Assembly (NCBI RefSeq): GCF_030519375.1
Contig: NZ_JAUMKB010000005.1
Location: 1-64,000 of the forward strand
Direction of reading: 5' to 3'
DNA length: 64,000 nucleotides
Source: Mucilaginibacter tolerans
GTDB taxonomy: Bacteria > Bacteroidota > Bacteroidia > Sphingobacteriales > Sphingobacteriaceae
In this document: in pieces, positions 45,151-54,156 of the stretch
Numbering within the stretch: position 1 is the first letter of the stretch
Layout of the letters: each line of letters starts with the position of its first letter
Position numbers and translations under genes: made by a program
Notes under the pieces: model-generated
Seen by the model: the letters and a program-made list of their open reading frames with translations, nothing else
The model's database searches: none
Told to the model about the DNA's origin: nothing

Positions 45151-46011
45151 ATGAGACAATTAATTATTTCAAAAAGCATCACGCAGCGGGATTATAAATC
45201 GTTGGACAAATATTTTAATGAAATCGATAAAATCGAGCTTATATCTACCCAGGAAGAAGTGATGCTCGCCCGCCGGATACGGGAAGGCGATAAGGCTGCG
45301 CTGGAGCGCCTTACCAAAACCAATCTTCGTTTTGTGGTGTCGGTCGCCAAACAATATCAACACATGGGGCTTACGCTGGGCGACCTGATCAATGAGGGAA
45401 ATATGGGACTTATCATCGCGGCAAAACGCTATGACGAAACCAGGGGATTCAAATTCATTTCTTATGCCGTCTGGTGGATAAGACAATCCATTAGCAACGC
45501 CCTTGCCGAACATGCCCGGATGGTGCGCCTGCCCTATAACCAGCTCATCCTTTTGAATAAACTACACAAAGCACAATCAACACTGGAACAGGAACACGGT
45601 CGAAATCCATCAGAAGATGAATTGGCCGGATGTATGGAACTACCAGTTGAAAAGGTAAAGGACATGATGAATAAATCCGGCGCTAGCATATCCATTGACG
45701 AACCCTTTCAGGGCGAGGATAACTATACTTTATTAGATGTTTTACCTAGTAATGAGGCATCCACTGATTTTCTGGTGGAGCAGAAAGCCATCACAAGAGA
45801 AATTCATTATTCGATGAAAGTCTTAAGCAAACGCGACCGGGAGTTACTGGTGATGTTTTTTGGGTTGGGTAGTTTTTCGCCGCAATCCCTTGAAGAGATT
45901 GGCAAACGATTTAACATCAGCAAAGAACATGTTTCGAGATTAAAAGAAAAAGCATTGCGCAAGCTTCGCAATTGCTCAAACGCGCAGGTTCTGATGTCCT
46001 GCCTCAGCTGA
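45151..46011 (+). CDS. Primary-like sigma-70 factor (RpoD paralogue)
   Basis: A 286-residue sigma factor of the RpoD/SigA group, starting MRQLIISKSITQRDYKSLDK like the housekeeping factor of this phylum. Region 1.2/2 is complete (EEVMLARRIREGDKAAL, NLRFVVSVAKQYQHMGLTLG, GFKFISYAVWWIRQSISNAL). Region 3 and region 4 (SLEEIGKRFNISKEHVSRLKEKALRKLR) are present, but the usual RERVRQI of region 4.2 is replaced by KEHVSRL, so -33 recognition probably differs. Being on a tRNA-flanked island, it is an additional rather than the only primary factor. It is followed 63 bp later by an efflux operon. Confidence 0.92.
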   Translation: MRQLIISKSITQRDYKSLDKYFNEIDKIELISTQEEVMLARRIREGDKAALERLTKTNLRFVVSVAKQYQHMGLTLGDLINEGNMGLIIAAKRYDETRGFKFISYAVWWIRQSISNALAEHARMVRLPYNQLILLNKLHKAQSTLEQEHGRNPSEDELAGCMELPVEKVKDMMNKSGASISIDEPFQGEDNYTLLDVLPSNEASTDFLVEQKAITREIHYSMKVLSKRDRELLVMFFGLGSFSPQSLEEIGKRFNISKEHVSRLKEKALRKLRNCSNAQVLMSCLS

Positions 46012-46074
46012 TAATTACGAAGTATTAAGTTCCGAAAGACTGAAAAGATACCTATTGATAAAATAGCGCCCGTT

Positions 46075-47448
46075 ATGAAAAAAACAATCACCACCAGGAA
46101 AATACAACGAATAATACATACAATGAGGGGTATCTGGGCCATGATTTTCCTATTATTTGTAGCAAATCCGGAATCTTTCGGGCAACAGAATAATGTGCTG
46201 CCTCATCAGCTTACTTTACAGGAAGCGATAGCTCTTTCTAAGGCGCAGAACAAGCAGGTACGTGCAGTTAGAAGTGAAGAAAACGCCACCATAGCTGATC
46301 TTAAAGATGCTAAAAATGCCGCACTGCCAGGTTTAGAGTTTACCGGGGATTACCAGCGTTTTACCAAGCTTACGCTGTATAATGATTTTCTTGCCGATTC
46401 CAAATCTATCCCAAAACGCCCGGGTCCCAACGGGGCTGACCTGAGCGTATCAGCGGCATTTAATCTTTACTCCGGTGGTCGGCAGCGATCTTACGAGTCC
46501 GAACAGAATTTAAAAAAGGACATTGCCGGCATCAATGTTCAGGATCAGAGCGGGAACATCAGTTTGCAGGTAGCTGCGCAATATCTGAATATGGTTAATC
46601 TGACCAATCAGAAGAGATTTATTGAAGAGCAAATTGTGAGAGCCGAAACACGTCTGAAAAACATAAACGCCCTGTACAAAAATGAAAAAGTGACCCGTAG
46701 TGATGTGCTGCGTGCCGAGCTAAATTTATCAGCAGTAAAACTTAACCTCGAGCAGGCAGAGAATGACATCCGCATCAGCAATCAGAAGCTGGATGTATTG
46801 ATCGATATTCCAGATACTACCCGGATAGTTCCAACCGACTCTGCCAATATGTTGCGTCCGGCAACGGAGAATCTGTTGCCCTTGATTGGCAATTCAGCTA
46901 CTGATGCTTACTCTATCCGCCGTGCTAACGAGAATGTCAAATTGCAAAATGAAAGGATAAAGAGCCTGAAAACGAATTATGCGCCATCCTTATTTCTTTA
47001 TTCTGCCTATTTGATGAGCTATCCGAATACTATCTTTTACCCCCCTGTTGATCAAGCCTATTCCATCGGTTTTGTAGGGATAAAGGTTAAATACAATATT
47101 TCAGCCCTTTACCAAAACAAGCAAAAAGTATCAGCAGGAAAGATCCGACTGGAAGAGTTACAGCTACAACAGCAGTCTATCAACGATAATACGTTGCAGC
47201 AAGCCAGCAGCCTGCTTATCAAATACCAGGAAGCTTTGGACAGGATCGCGGTTAATGAAAAATCGATAGAACAAGCCCGCGTTAATTACAAGATTGTAAA
47301 TGCCAAGTATCTGAATCAACTGGCCCTGCTGACCGACCTGCTGGATGCTGATAATTTGTACCAGGAAACACGATATAATTTAGTGCAGGCCCAAACCGGT
47401 GCACAGCTCATTTACTTTAGTTTACTCTATACTTCAGGAAAACTATAA
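46075..47448 (+). CDS. TolC-family outer-membrane efflux protein
   Basis: A 457-residue exported protein with the two-repeat TolC/OEP layout: long coiled-coil helices around LKDAKNAALPGLEFTGDYQR and LQVAAQYLNMVNLTNQKRFI, repeated near LIKYQEALDRIAVNEKSIEQ, and NKLYQ-type end region YLNQLALLTDLLDADNLYQE. It forms the outer-membrane channel of a three-part pump with the next two genes (3 bp gap). The start may be at residue 17 (MRGIWAMIFLL), which makes a better signal peptide. Confidence 0.92.
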   Translation: MKKTITTRKIQRIIHTMRGIWAMIFLLFVANPESFGQQNNVLPHQLTLQEAIALSKAQNKQVRAVRSEENATIADLKDAKNAALPGLEFTGDYQRFTKLTLYNDFLADSKSIPKRPGPNGADLSVSAAFNLYSGGRQRSYESEQNLKKDIAGINVQDQSGNISLQVAAQYLNMVNLTNQKRFIEEQIVRAETRLKNINALYKNEKVTRSDVLRAELNLSAVKLNLEQAENDIRISNQKLDVLIDIPDTTRIVPTDSANMLRPATENLLPLIGNSATDAYSIRRANENVKLQNERIKSLKTNYAPSLFLYSAYLMSYPNTIFYPPVDQAYSIGFVGIKVKYNISALYQNKQKVSAGKIRLEELQLQQQSINDNTLQQASSLLIKYQEALDRIAVNEKSIEQARVNYKIVNAKYLNQLALLTDLLDADNLYQETRYNLVQAQTGAQLIYFSLLYTSGKL

Positions 47449-47451
47449 TCA

Positions 47452-48519
47452 ATGCAAAATATTAACGAAATGGAAAATACAGCAAAAAAAAGGATGCACC
47501 CCGGGAATATAGCTCTTTTGATTGCAGCGATGCTGGTTGTCATTATTGCCATATTTTATTTTACCAATTATTTTATCAGGCAGGCGCATTATGAAGAGAC
47601 GAATGACGCGCAGGTTGATTCTTATATCAACCCGGTTTCTGCGCGGGTAAGCGGCTATATCAAAGCCGTAAAGTTTGAAGAGCATGAACTAGTAAAACAA
47701 GGCGATACGCTGGTGCTGATAGATGACAAAGAGTACCGGCAAAAAGTAGATGAAGCCGAAGCGGCTGTGGAAGACTCCCGCGCACAGGTAGAGGTTTTAA
47801 ATGCCGGCATCGAATCGGCTGAAGTAGCAACCCTTGTAAATAAGGACCAGATCGATGGCGCAAAAGCGCGCCTGGTACAGCAAACGCAGGACATTAAACG
47901 ATATAAAAATCTGATAAAAGAAGAAGCGGCTACCGGCTCTGACCTTGATCTCGTTCAATCGCATTATGATGTATCGGTGAGTGATTATAGCGCCGCACAA
48001 AATAACCTGAAAACCAGCTATGCAAAGATTAAAGAACTGAAATCTCGCAAGGCATTGCTGGCCGCCGACCTGAAACGGAAAACTGCAGAACTGGAACTCG
48101 CACGAATTAATTTAGGATATGCAGTAATACGTGCGCCATATTCCGGCAGGCTTGGACGGAAAACCATACTGGAAGGACAACAAGTGCAGATAGGCCAGCC
48201 ATTGGTGTCGATCGTAAATGAAAAAGATAAATGGGTTACTGCGAATTTTAAAGAAACGCAGGTTTACGGTATGTACATTGGTCAACCTGTGGACATTGAA
48301 GTGGACGCCATTGATGACAAGGTATATCATGGCACTATTGAAGCCATTTCCGCATCAACAGGCGCCAAGTTTTCTCTCCTGCCACCAGATAACGCCACTG
48401 GGAACTTTGTGAAAATTATACAACGTATTCCGGTGAAAATCAAATTTACAACTACAGATATTAACCCGGTACGTGCAGGAATGAATGTTTTTGTTTCGGT
48501 TAAAAAGAAAGAAATATGA
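47452..48519 (+). CDS. HlyD/EmrA-type membrane fusion protein
   Basis: A 355-residue periplasmic adaptor: cytoplasmic N-terminus, one membrane helix (IALLIAAMLVVIIAIFYFT), a biotinyl-lipoyl-like domain split by a long coiled coil (VDEAEAAVEDSRAQVEVL and following), and GYAVIRAPYSGRLGRKTI leading into the beta-barrel domain. It links the MFS pump to the TolC-type channel. It starts 3 bp after the TolC gene stop and overlaps the MFS gene by 4 bp. Confidence 0.93.
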   Translation: MQNINEMENTAKKRMHPGNIALLIAAMLVVIIAIFYFTNYFIRQAHYEETNDAQVDSYINPVSARVSGYIKAVKFEEHELVKQGDTLVLIDDKEYRQKVDEAEAAVEDSRAQVEVLNAGIESAEVATLVNKDQIDGAKARLVQQTQDIKRYKNLIKEEAATGSDLDLVQSHYDVSVSDYSAAQNNLKTSYAKIKELKSRKALLAADLKRKTAELELARINLGYAVIRAPYSGRLGRKTILEGQQVQIGQPLVSIVNEKDKWVTANFKETQVYGMYIGQPVDIEVDAIDDKVYHGTIEAISASTGAKFSLLPPDNATGNFVKIIQRIPVKIKFTTTDINPVRAGMNVFVSVKKKEI

Positions 48520-50117
48520 ATCCACAACTACATCTTAAGCCATGGCTGGCCAATTGGAGCCTGGGACTTCGTATTGCGCTTTTTCTGATATTGCTTTCGG
48601 GTATCGTACAGTTTGTAGCATTTTCGTTGAACCAGGCTTATATACTCTCCTATTTTGGCGCACAGCCAGAGGATATTACTTTCTCCATCCAGCTTACTTA
48701 TGTGGGCATTTTAGCTATGCTCCCTATTCTTTTTCGTTTCGTGCGGTATTTCGAAATGAAAGCGATTTTAGTATCCATGCTTATCCTTTCTATCGTGCTT
48801 TGCATAGCATCATTAATGACAACTGATCTTATTGTTTTCTACATCATCAGGTTTTTTCAGGGGATAGTGGTTTGTGGGATCGCAGGCTGCGTGCTGCTGG
48901 AAATCCCCGTCTATATAGATACCCCAGAATTTAAACAAGCTTTCTCTTCATCCGTTTTTTACGGCACAGTCTTGAGTAGCAGTGTCCTGATCGGTCTTGT
49001 AGCAGCCAATGTTGAATTGAGTACCAACATCATAGAGGTTTATAGTTATCTGGCACTTTTTCTTGCTTTTATTTTGCTATTAGTTTTACTTGGTTTCCGG
49101 AATCGGACCAACATGCGACGATACCCATTATATCAAATAGATTGGATAGGCACCTGCTTTTTTGTGCTGGCTGCCGTATGCCTGGCATATACGATTATTT
49201 ATGGGTCTAAATACTATTGGTTCAGCGATCCGCGAATCAGGGTATCAGCTCTGTTATTTATTGTAGGCGCCCTGCTGTTTGTTTGGCGTGAACTTACTAT
49301 TAAACGGCCGGGACTTGACTTAAGCGTATTTAAATACCCTAAATTCTGGGCCGGTATATTATTGCTGGCATCCTATTACGGCATGAAGGAAAGCATTAAT
49401 CTGATATTTGGATATACAACCAACATATTGCAGTGGAGCCCGGTTGATGTGATGTACCTTGGACTGGCCAATGTACTTGGCATTGTCTTTTTTATGGTTG
49501 TGACTGCTGAATTGCTGGCGCGCCGGATAGTTACTGTACCCGGATTTCTCATTGCCGGCTTTTGTATGATGCTGCTTTACCATCTATGGATGTATTTTAT
49601 ATTTACTCCTGATCTGGCCTATGGGGACCTGATGCTTCCGATGTTTTTCCAGGGAGCGTCCTCCGGGATACTTTTTGTGCCTATTATGCTACTTATGCTT
49701 TCATCTGTTCCATCAACAACAGGTATAGCCGGCTTAGTGATAGCTGCCGATGTACGCTTTGTTTCATTACTTAATGCAAGTGCAGGTTTTTATAACCTGC
49801 AGCTTAGATACAATCAATTATATAAAGAAGGTTTCCTGCGGCATCTGACCAATACTGACGAGCAAACCACAGAACGTTTGGACGTTTTCAGACAGCTTTA
49901 TCGGTCAAAAGGGTTCTCGCCAGATCAGGCCAATGCGCTTGCCAACTCTTCTTTGGCAAGATCGCTAAGCATACAAAGCCAGCTCCTTACAAACAGAGCG
50001 GTTTTTCTATATATTTCATTGATAATAATAATTATATTATCAGTTCTAATGATAGTTTATTGCATTGGTTTGTATAGGAAACACAGAATGGGGCATCTGC
50101 AAGCTGCAGCAGTATAA
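48516..50117 (+). CDS. EmrB/QacA-type MFS drug exporter (DHA2)
   Basis: A 533-residue inner-membrane protein with about fourteen hydrophobic segments, the layout of DHA2 drug/proton antiporters. It starts within the HlyD stop region (ATGA overlap), so the two are translationally coupled. Segments such as FFQGIVVCGIAGCVLLEIPV and PMFFQGASSGILFVPIMLLM are typical. With the adaptor and TolC-type channel it would expel drugs, bile salts or fatty acids across both membranes. Substrate unknown. Confidence 0.9.
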   Translation: MNPQLHLKPWLANWSLGLRIALFLILLSGIVQFVAFSLNQAYILSYFGAQPEDITFSIQLTYVGILAMLPILFRFVRYFEMKAILVSMLILSIVLCIASLMTTDLIVFYIIRFFQGIVVCGIAGCVLLEIPVYIDTPEFKQAFSSSVFYGTVLSSSVLIGLVAANVELSTNIIEVYSYLALFLAFILLLVLLGFRNRTNMRRYPLYQIDWIGTCFFVLAAVCLAYTIIYGSKYYWFSDPRIRVSALLFIVGALLFVWRELTIKRPGLDLSVFKYPKFWAGILLLASYYGMKESINLIFGYTTNILQWSPVDVMYLGLANVLGIVFFMVVTAELLARRIVTVPGFLIAGFCMMLLYHLWMYFIFTPDLAYGDLMLPMFFQGASSGILFVPIMLLMLSSVPSTTGIAGLVIAADVRFVSLLNASAGFYNLQLRYNQLYKEGFLRHLTNTDEQTTERLDVFRQLYRSKGFSPDQANALANSSLARSLSIQSQLLTNRAVFLYISLIIIIILSVLMIVYCIGLYRKHRMGHLQAAAV

Positions 50118-50220
50118 TTAACTATAAATCTTTTATTTTCTTGCATAAACGTTAAGGGCAAATTAATGGGTTGTTGATACTGATACAGTTGCCATAATTA
50201 TTTTTTAGCAGGCAAAACCA

Positions 50221-50280
50221 CTGTTACAGTCTGGTTACAGTTTTGCGTGGAGTTAAACAAAAAATTATGTAAATCCTGAC
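50221..50280. other. Second element-end sequence with paired direct repeats
   Basis: Paired GTTACAG motifs at 11-bp spacing (50223-50241) then a 35-nt segment (50246-50280) homologous to 33525-33559. It lies 89 bp from the intact-tRNA repeat, the same arrangement as at 33.5 kb, but no recombinase gene is attached. Likely the leftover end of an integrated element. Confidence 0.6.
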
Positions 50281-50330
50281 AGGTTTTGCCAGTGCTGCAG
50301 ATTGTCCAAAATCTGCGTTTGGAAATCGAA

Positions 50331-50361
50331 AAAGCCGTAAATTATGTAAATCTACGGCTTT
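50331..50361 (-). terminator. Terminator of tRNA gene
   Basis: AAAGCCGTA (50331-50339) pairs with TACGGCTTT (50353-50361). Read on the minus strand it comes 9 bp past the tRNA 3' end and is followed by further T residues. Confidence 0.8.
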
Positions 50362-50369
50362 CTTGACTT

Positions 50370-50416
50370 GTGCGCCCACCTGGGCTCGAACCAGGGACCA
50401 AAAGATTATGAGTCTT
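50370..50416. repeat. 47-bp direct repeat inside intact tRNA (att site)
   Basis: Identical to 33658-33704. It runs from one base past the tRNA 3' end to the 5' side of the anticodon stem. The intact tRNA is kept on this side, as expected for an element that supplies its own copy of the tRNA 3' half. Confidence 0.92.
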
Positions 50417-50444
50417 CTACTCTAACCGACTGAGCTATAGGCGC
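50371..50444 (-). tRNA. tRNA with CAT anticodon (Met, possibly Ile2)
   Basis: A 74-nt cloverleaf on the minus strand. The acceptor stem GCGCCTA pairs with TGGGCGC (one G-T pair), the D arm has AGCTCAGTCGGTTAGAG, the anticodon loop is CTCATAA, the T arm has GGTTCGAGCCC, and A is the discriminator base; CCA is not encoded. The first pair is G-C, so it is not initiator tRNA. Elongator Met is most likely; a lysidine-modified Ile tRNA has the same anticodon. Confidence 0.95.
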
Positions 50445-50621
50445 TGAAATCGTGTTGAAATTTCGGCTGCAATATTACGGAATCACAGCCGAATTTCAAA
50501 AACGTTTTTTAGTTATACTTATAAGGGGCTTATTGTTAGGGTTGTAAAATATTGTTGGCTAGAAAAGTTGCAACAGGAATAAACCTTTTCAACCACTACA
50601 ATTTTTATAAGCCTTTCAACC

Positions 50622-51653
50622 TCACTTCCCCACCTCAATTACATGGAATGTCCCTGGTACCATTTTGGGTCGTGGGTGAGTATTCTCTGCAGTTGGCGCT
50701 ACGGGTTCCATTTTTGCAGTTGGCAAAAAGAGGTGATGTGTTACCAGGTCGATACCTATGGTGCGTGCGCCCGGCTCTGTAGTGATATCTTCAATCAACT
50801 CAAATTTATTAGCGTTAATCTCCCGTACTGCTGTTATAGTACCTTCACCATTTGAAGCGTATGCTATTTTCAACGCAGGATCAAACACTAGTCCATCGCT
50901 TCTGCCTATTGGGAATTTCCCAACGGTTTTCCCATTTGAGGCATCCATTACAATCATGGTCTTACTATCACCACATGCAATGAACAAACGGTTTGTTTTA
51001 CGGTCAATATCCAACCCTGAAGGTGAATCGCCACCATTGATTTTATAGGTTGTAATTTTCTTCAATGTGGTTGCATCCACAACATGAACATCGCTGTTAT
51101 CTTCCCCGTTCACAAATATCTTACCTTTACCGTCGGATACAGCGGTTTCTAATTTTTCACCCAATTGTACCGTACCCACAACTTTTTCGGTTACCGGGTC
51201 AATAAAGCACAAGTCGTGGCTACCGCCGTCACAGGTAATGATCTTCTTTGAGAAATCGTCATAAAAAATGGCATCCGGATTTTTCACAGGTAAAGCTATT
51301 TCGCCTGTTGCTTTAAGAGTTTTCAAATCAAATACGGTAACCGAATTCCCCCTGCCGTTGCTGGTAAAACCTTTATTTAGTGAATGTACCAGCGCGATGC
51401 CGTGTACACCGTTTGTTTTGGGAATATACCCCAGGGAGTCGCCGGTAGTACTTATGATATTCACTTGGGTGCTATGCGATACATATACACGTTTGTTAGC
51501 ACCATCAACTAAAATATAATCCCAGCCACCAGGGCTGGAAATTTTATAATCATTCAATACTTTAAAGCCTGTCTTTTGAGCCGATGATCTGCCGGGAGCA
51601 GCAATAACGGCAGCAAACAATAACAAAGGCGTAATTTTTCTCAAAGCGTTCAT
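50622..51653 (-). CDS. Exported YncE-like beta-propeller protein
   Basis: A 343-residue protein with a signal peptide ending near RSSAQ and six or seven YVTN/NHL-like blades of about 42 residues (WDYILVDGANKRVYVSH, NSVTVFDLKTLKATGEIALP, DVHVVDATTLKKITTYKING, GLDIDRKTNRLFIACGDSKT, MIVMDASNGKTVGKFPIG). Periplasmic or surface-exposed. Such propellers bind proteins or small ligands; no catalytic site is visible. Monocistronic, divergent from the HAD gene. Confidence 0.88.
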   Translation of the reverse strand: MNALRKITPLLLFAAVIAAPGRSSAQKTGFKVLNDYKISSPGGWDYILVDGANKRVYVSHSTQVNIISTTGDSLGYIPKTNGVHGIALVHSLNKGFTSNGRGNSVTVFDLKTLKATGEIALPVKNPDAIFYDDFSKKIITCDGGSHDLCFIDPVTEKVVGTVQLGEKLETAVSDGKGKIFVNGEDNSDVHVVDATTLKKITTYKINGGDSPSGLDIDRKTNRLFIACGDSKTMIVMDASNGKTVGKFPIGRSDGLVFDPALKIAYASNGEGTITAVREINANKFELIEDITTEPGARTIGIDLVTHHLFLPTAKMEPVAPTAENTHPRPKMVPGTFHVIEVGK

Positions 51654-51781
51654 GTCGTAGGTTTTTCATGCTATTTACACACAGATTTTGTAATAATACT
51701 GGAGAAAAAAGGTAGCTTTTTGACTTATTGAATTTTTATATAACAGACTATTTTGACATTTTTACGGCAAACAACCATCTC

Positions 51782-52414
51782 ATGCAAAACATCAAAAACA
51801 TCATATTCGATTACGGCAACGTTATCTTCCTTCTCGATTTTCAGAAACTAAAACAAGGCTGGAAAAGCCTGGCTATCGAAGATCCGGACAAATTTTTCAG
51901 TCACGGTGTGCAGGAGCCTATTTTTGATAAGTTTGACCGTGGGCTCGTTACTGAAACCGAATTCAGGGATTTTCTCCGGAATAAGATCGGCAACCCTAAT
52001 CTAACCGACGAGGATATTGATGCTGCATGGAACAGTTTGCTTTTGGGAGTTGACGAAGGTACTCACGAGCTTTTAGCCGGGCTGAATAAGAAATATCGTA
52101 CCTTTTTACTGAGCAATATCAACCCGATACATTACAACTATATAATGAACTACCTGAAAGATGAGTTCGGGTTTGACAGTAACGATCATTTGTTTGAGAA
52201 AACCTACTACTCTCACCTGATAGGCATTAGAAAACCAGATAAAGCCATCTTTGAAAAAGTTTTGAGTGAGAATGGTTTGGTTCCTGAGGAAACTTTATTT
52301 ATTGATGATATCGCTGCCAATCTGGAACCAGCAAAAGAATTGGGCATCCAAACGTTTATGATGGCTGCACCCGATACGATTCAGGATTTTATTAAGCGTG
52401 AAGAACTACTTTAA
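51782..52414 (+). CDS. HAD-superfamily hydrolase (YihX-like)
   Basis: A 210-residue cytoplasmic phosphatase-like protein starting at ATG 51782 (MQNIKNIIFDYGNVIFLLDF). Motif I is FDYGNV, with the nucleophile Asp in the DxGxV form of the YihX/epoxide-hydrolase-type subfamily; motif II is FLLSNINP, the Lys is in GIRKPDKAIFEKVL, and motif IV is LFIDDIAANLEPAKELG. Substrates are probably small sugar phosphates or FMN-like compounds. The stop overlaps the ATG of the following DinB gene (TAATG). Confidence 0.9.
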   Translation: MQNIKNIIFDYGNVIFLLDFQKLKQGWKSLAIEDPDKFFSHGVQEPIFDKFDRGLVTETEFRDFLRNKIGNPNLTDEDIDAAWNSLLLGVDEGTHELLAGLNKKYRTFLLSNINPIHYNYIMNYLKDEFGFDSNDHLFEKTYYSHLIGIRKPDKAIFEKVLSENGLVPEETLFIDDIAANLEPAKELGIQTFMMAAPDTIQDFIKREELL

Positions 52415-52890
52415 TGAAAGAATTACTATCAACTCAATATGAACTAGTTAAAAGCTCACGCGGCATCTTATTTGCGTATTGTGCAACAACTGGTGAGGAT
52501 TTCATTTAATCAGTACCAACCTTTAATAATAATTCAATTAGGGACTTACTGGTGCACATCGTTAATACCTATATCAACTGGCTTGATAACTTTGGTTTAG
52601 ACGGAGCCCGCACATTTTATAACAATGATGATGTGCATACGATTCATGAAATCAAATCAATATTTGACAATATAGACTTGATTGCCAATAACTTCCTGGA
52701 GAAATACAGAAACGATTATAAATCACCCATAACTAAACATATTGCACGAAAAGGCATTACTTTAACGCTTTCCCCCTTACAATTATTTACCCATGTAATC
52801 ACACACGAGTTCCATCACAAAGGACAGATATTGACCATGAGCAGACTCTTAGGCTATACGCCCGTTGATACCGACGTGATCCGGACTTAG
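52414..52890 (+). pseudogene. DinB-family protein interrupted by an in-frame stop
   Basis: The frame starts at ATG 52414, overlapping the HAD stop, and reads MKELLSTQYELVKSSRGILF, then meets TAA at 52507-52509 after 31 codons. The same frame continues without shift as SVPTFNNNSIRDLLVHIVN and YINWLDNF, and on to VITHEFHHKGQILTMSRLLG at 52890. The combined ~158 codons are a normal DinB/YfiT four-helix protein with its metal-binding histidines (His in VHIVNTY, HEFHHKGQ). A single AAA-to-TAA change explains it. A shorter product from GTG near 52552 would lack helix 1. The last bases overlap the proline dehydrogenase stop. Confidence 0.82.
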
Positions 52891-54089
52891 AGTTTCCTGC
52901 GCTTTCTTTCTTTAATAATCAAGCTTAGCTCACGGCTCATTTGTCCCGCAATGGCCGTATTTTCCTGAGCACGCCGAAACAGATATGGTAAAACCGCTTT
53001 AACAGGGCCATAAGGTACGTACTTAGCTACATTATAACCTGCATCCGCCAGGTTAAAGCTCAGGTTATCGCTCATACCCAGCAATTGCGAGAAATATACA
53101 TGCGGATGATTATGCGACACCTGCTTTTCATTTAACAGGTCGGCTAATAAACGGCAACTGTTCTCGTTATGTGTTCCGGCTACAAACGCCAAATTTTCCA
53201 GGTTATCCATACAGAAATGCAGCGCTGCATCATAGTCACGGTCGGTTGAGGCTTTATCAGGTTGTATCAGACACTCGTAGCTCTTCTCAGCAGCACGTTT
53301 ACGTTCTTTTTCCATGTAGGCGCCACGTACCAGTTTAGCTCCCAGAATAAAACCTTCCTTAACCGCTATGAGGTGATCATGCTTTAATGAAGCCAATTTA
53401 TCATGACGGTAGAGCTGATACGTATTATAAACAATGATCTTTTCCTTATTGAACTTGCGCATCATTTCGAGTGCCAGCATATCGATAGTATCCTGAATCC
53501 AGGTTTCTTCCGCGTCGATCATTACCGGCACATCACTTTCGTGAGCTTTGCTGCAGATAGCTAATACTCTCGCCTGCACTTTTTCCCATTCGGTAACTTC
53601 CTGTGGCGATAACTGATCTTTAGCATCCAGTTTTTCCAGCAGGCCAAATCGACCTACGCCTGTTACTTTAAATACTGTGATCGGCACTGCCTTATCCCCT
53701 GCTGCGCGCTTGATGGTTTTGATGATCTCATTCCGGGTAGCATCAAAAATGCGCTCTTCTTCTTCGCCTTCGACAGAATAATCCAGAATGGTTCCTACCC
53801 CACCGTTGTATAGTTTTTTTATAGTCGCGTCACATTCTTCGATGGTTTCACCGCCGCAAAAATGTTTAAATATGGTACCTTTGATAATGGATTTGATAGG
53901 TAAACCGATTCTCATAGCGAAGTTCGTTACCGGTGGACCTATTTTAACAAAGAAATTAATATTGATCATCCTGAACAGCCAGTAGGCGCGTTTCAGGTCG
54001 GCGTTTGTAGAATTGCGAAAAGCTATTTCGGTATTTTCAAAAGACAGCGAGCCCTTGCCGGGATCAGCAACAGTTTCATTATTGAGCAT
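52887..54089 (-). CDS. putA: Proline dehydrogenase
   Basis: A 400-residue FAD-linked enzyme that oxidises proline to pyrroline-5-carboxylate. The TIM-barrel family pattern is clear: VGTILDYSVEGEEEERIFD, VPVMIDAEETWIQDTIDM, LGAKLVRGAYMEKERKRAAE, FVAGTHNENSCRLLADLL, and the C-terminal YVPYGPVKAVLPYLFRRAQE with the substrate-binding RR pair. Single-domain form, without the pyrroline-5-carboxylate dehydrogenase half found in long PutA proteins. The gene stands alone, divergent from the S4-protein gene. Here putA is used loosely; monofunctional enzymes are also called prodh. Confidence 0.93.
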   Translation of the reverse strand: MLNNETVADPGKGSLSFENTEIAFRNSTNADLKRAYWLFRMININFFVKIGPPVTNFAMRIGLPIKSIIKGTIFKHFCGGETIEECDATIKKLYNGGVGTILDYSVEGEEEERIFDATRNEIIKTIKRAAGDKAVPITVFKVTGVGRFGLLEKLDAKDQLSPQEVTEWEKVQARVLAICSKAHESDVPVMIDAEETWIQDTIDMLALEMMRKFNKEKIIVYNTYQLYRHDKLASLKHDHLIAVKEGFILGAKLVRGAYMEKERKRAAEKSYECLIQPDKASTDRDYDAALHFCMDNLENLAFVAGTHNENSCRLLADLLNEKQVSHNHPHVYFSQLLGMSDNLSFNLADAGYNVAKYVPYGPVKAVLPYLFRRAQENTAIAGQMSRELSLIIKERKRRKL

Positions 54090-54156
54090 GATGCAAAATT
54101 AGAAAATGCAAAGCAAATAACTCATTATCCTTTGAATAGTTTATTTTTGCTGCCCC

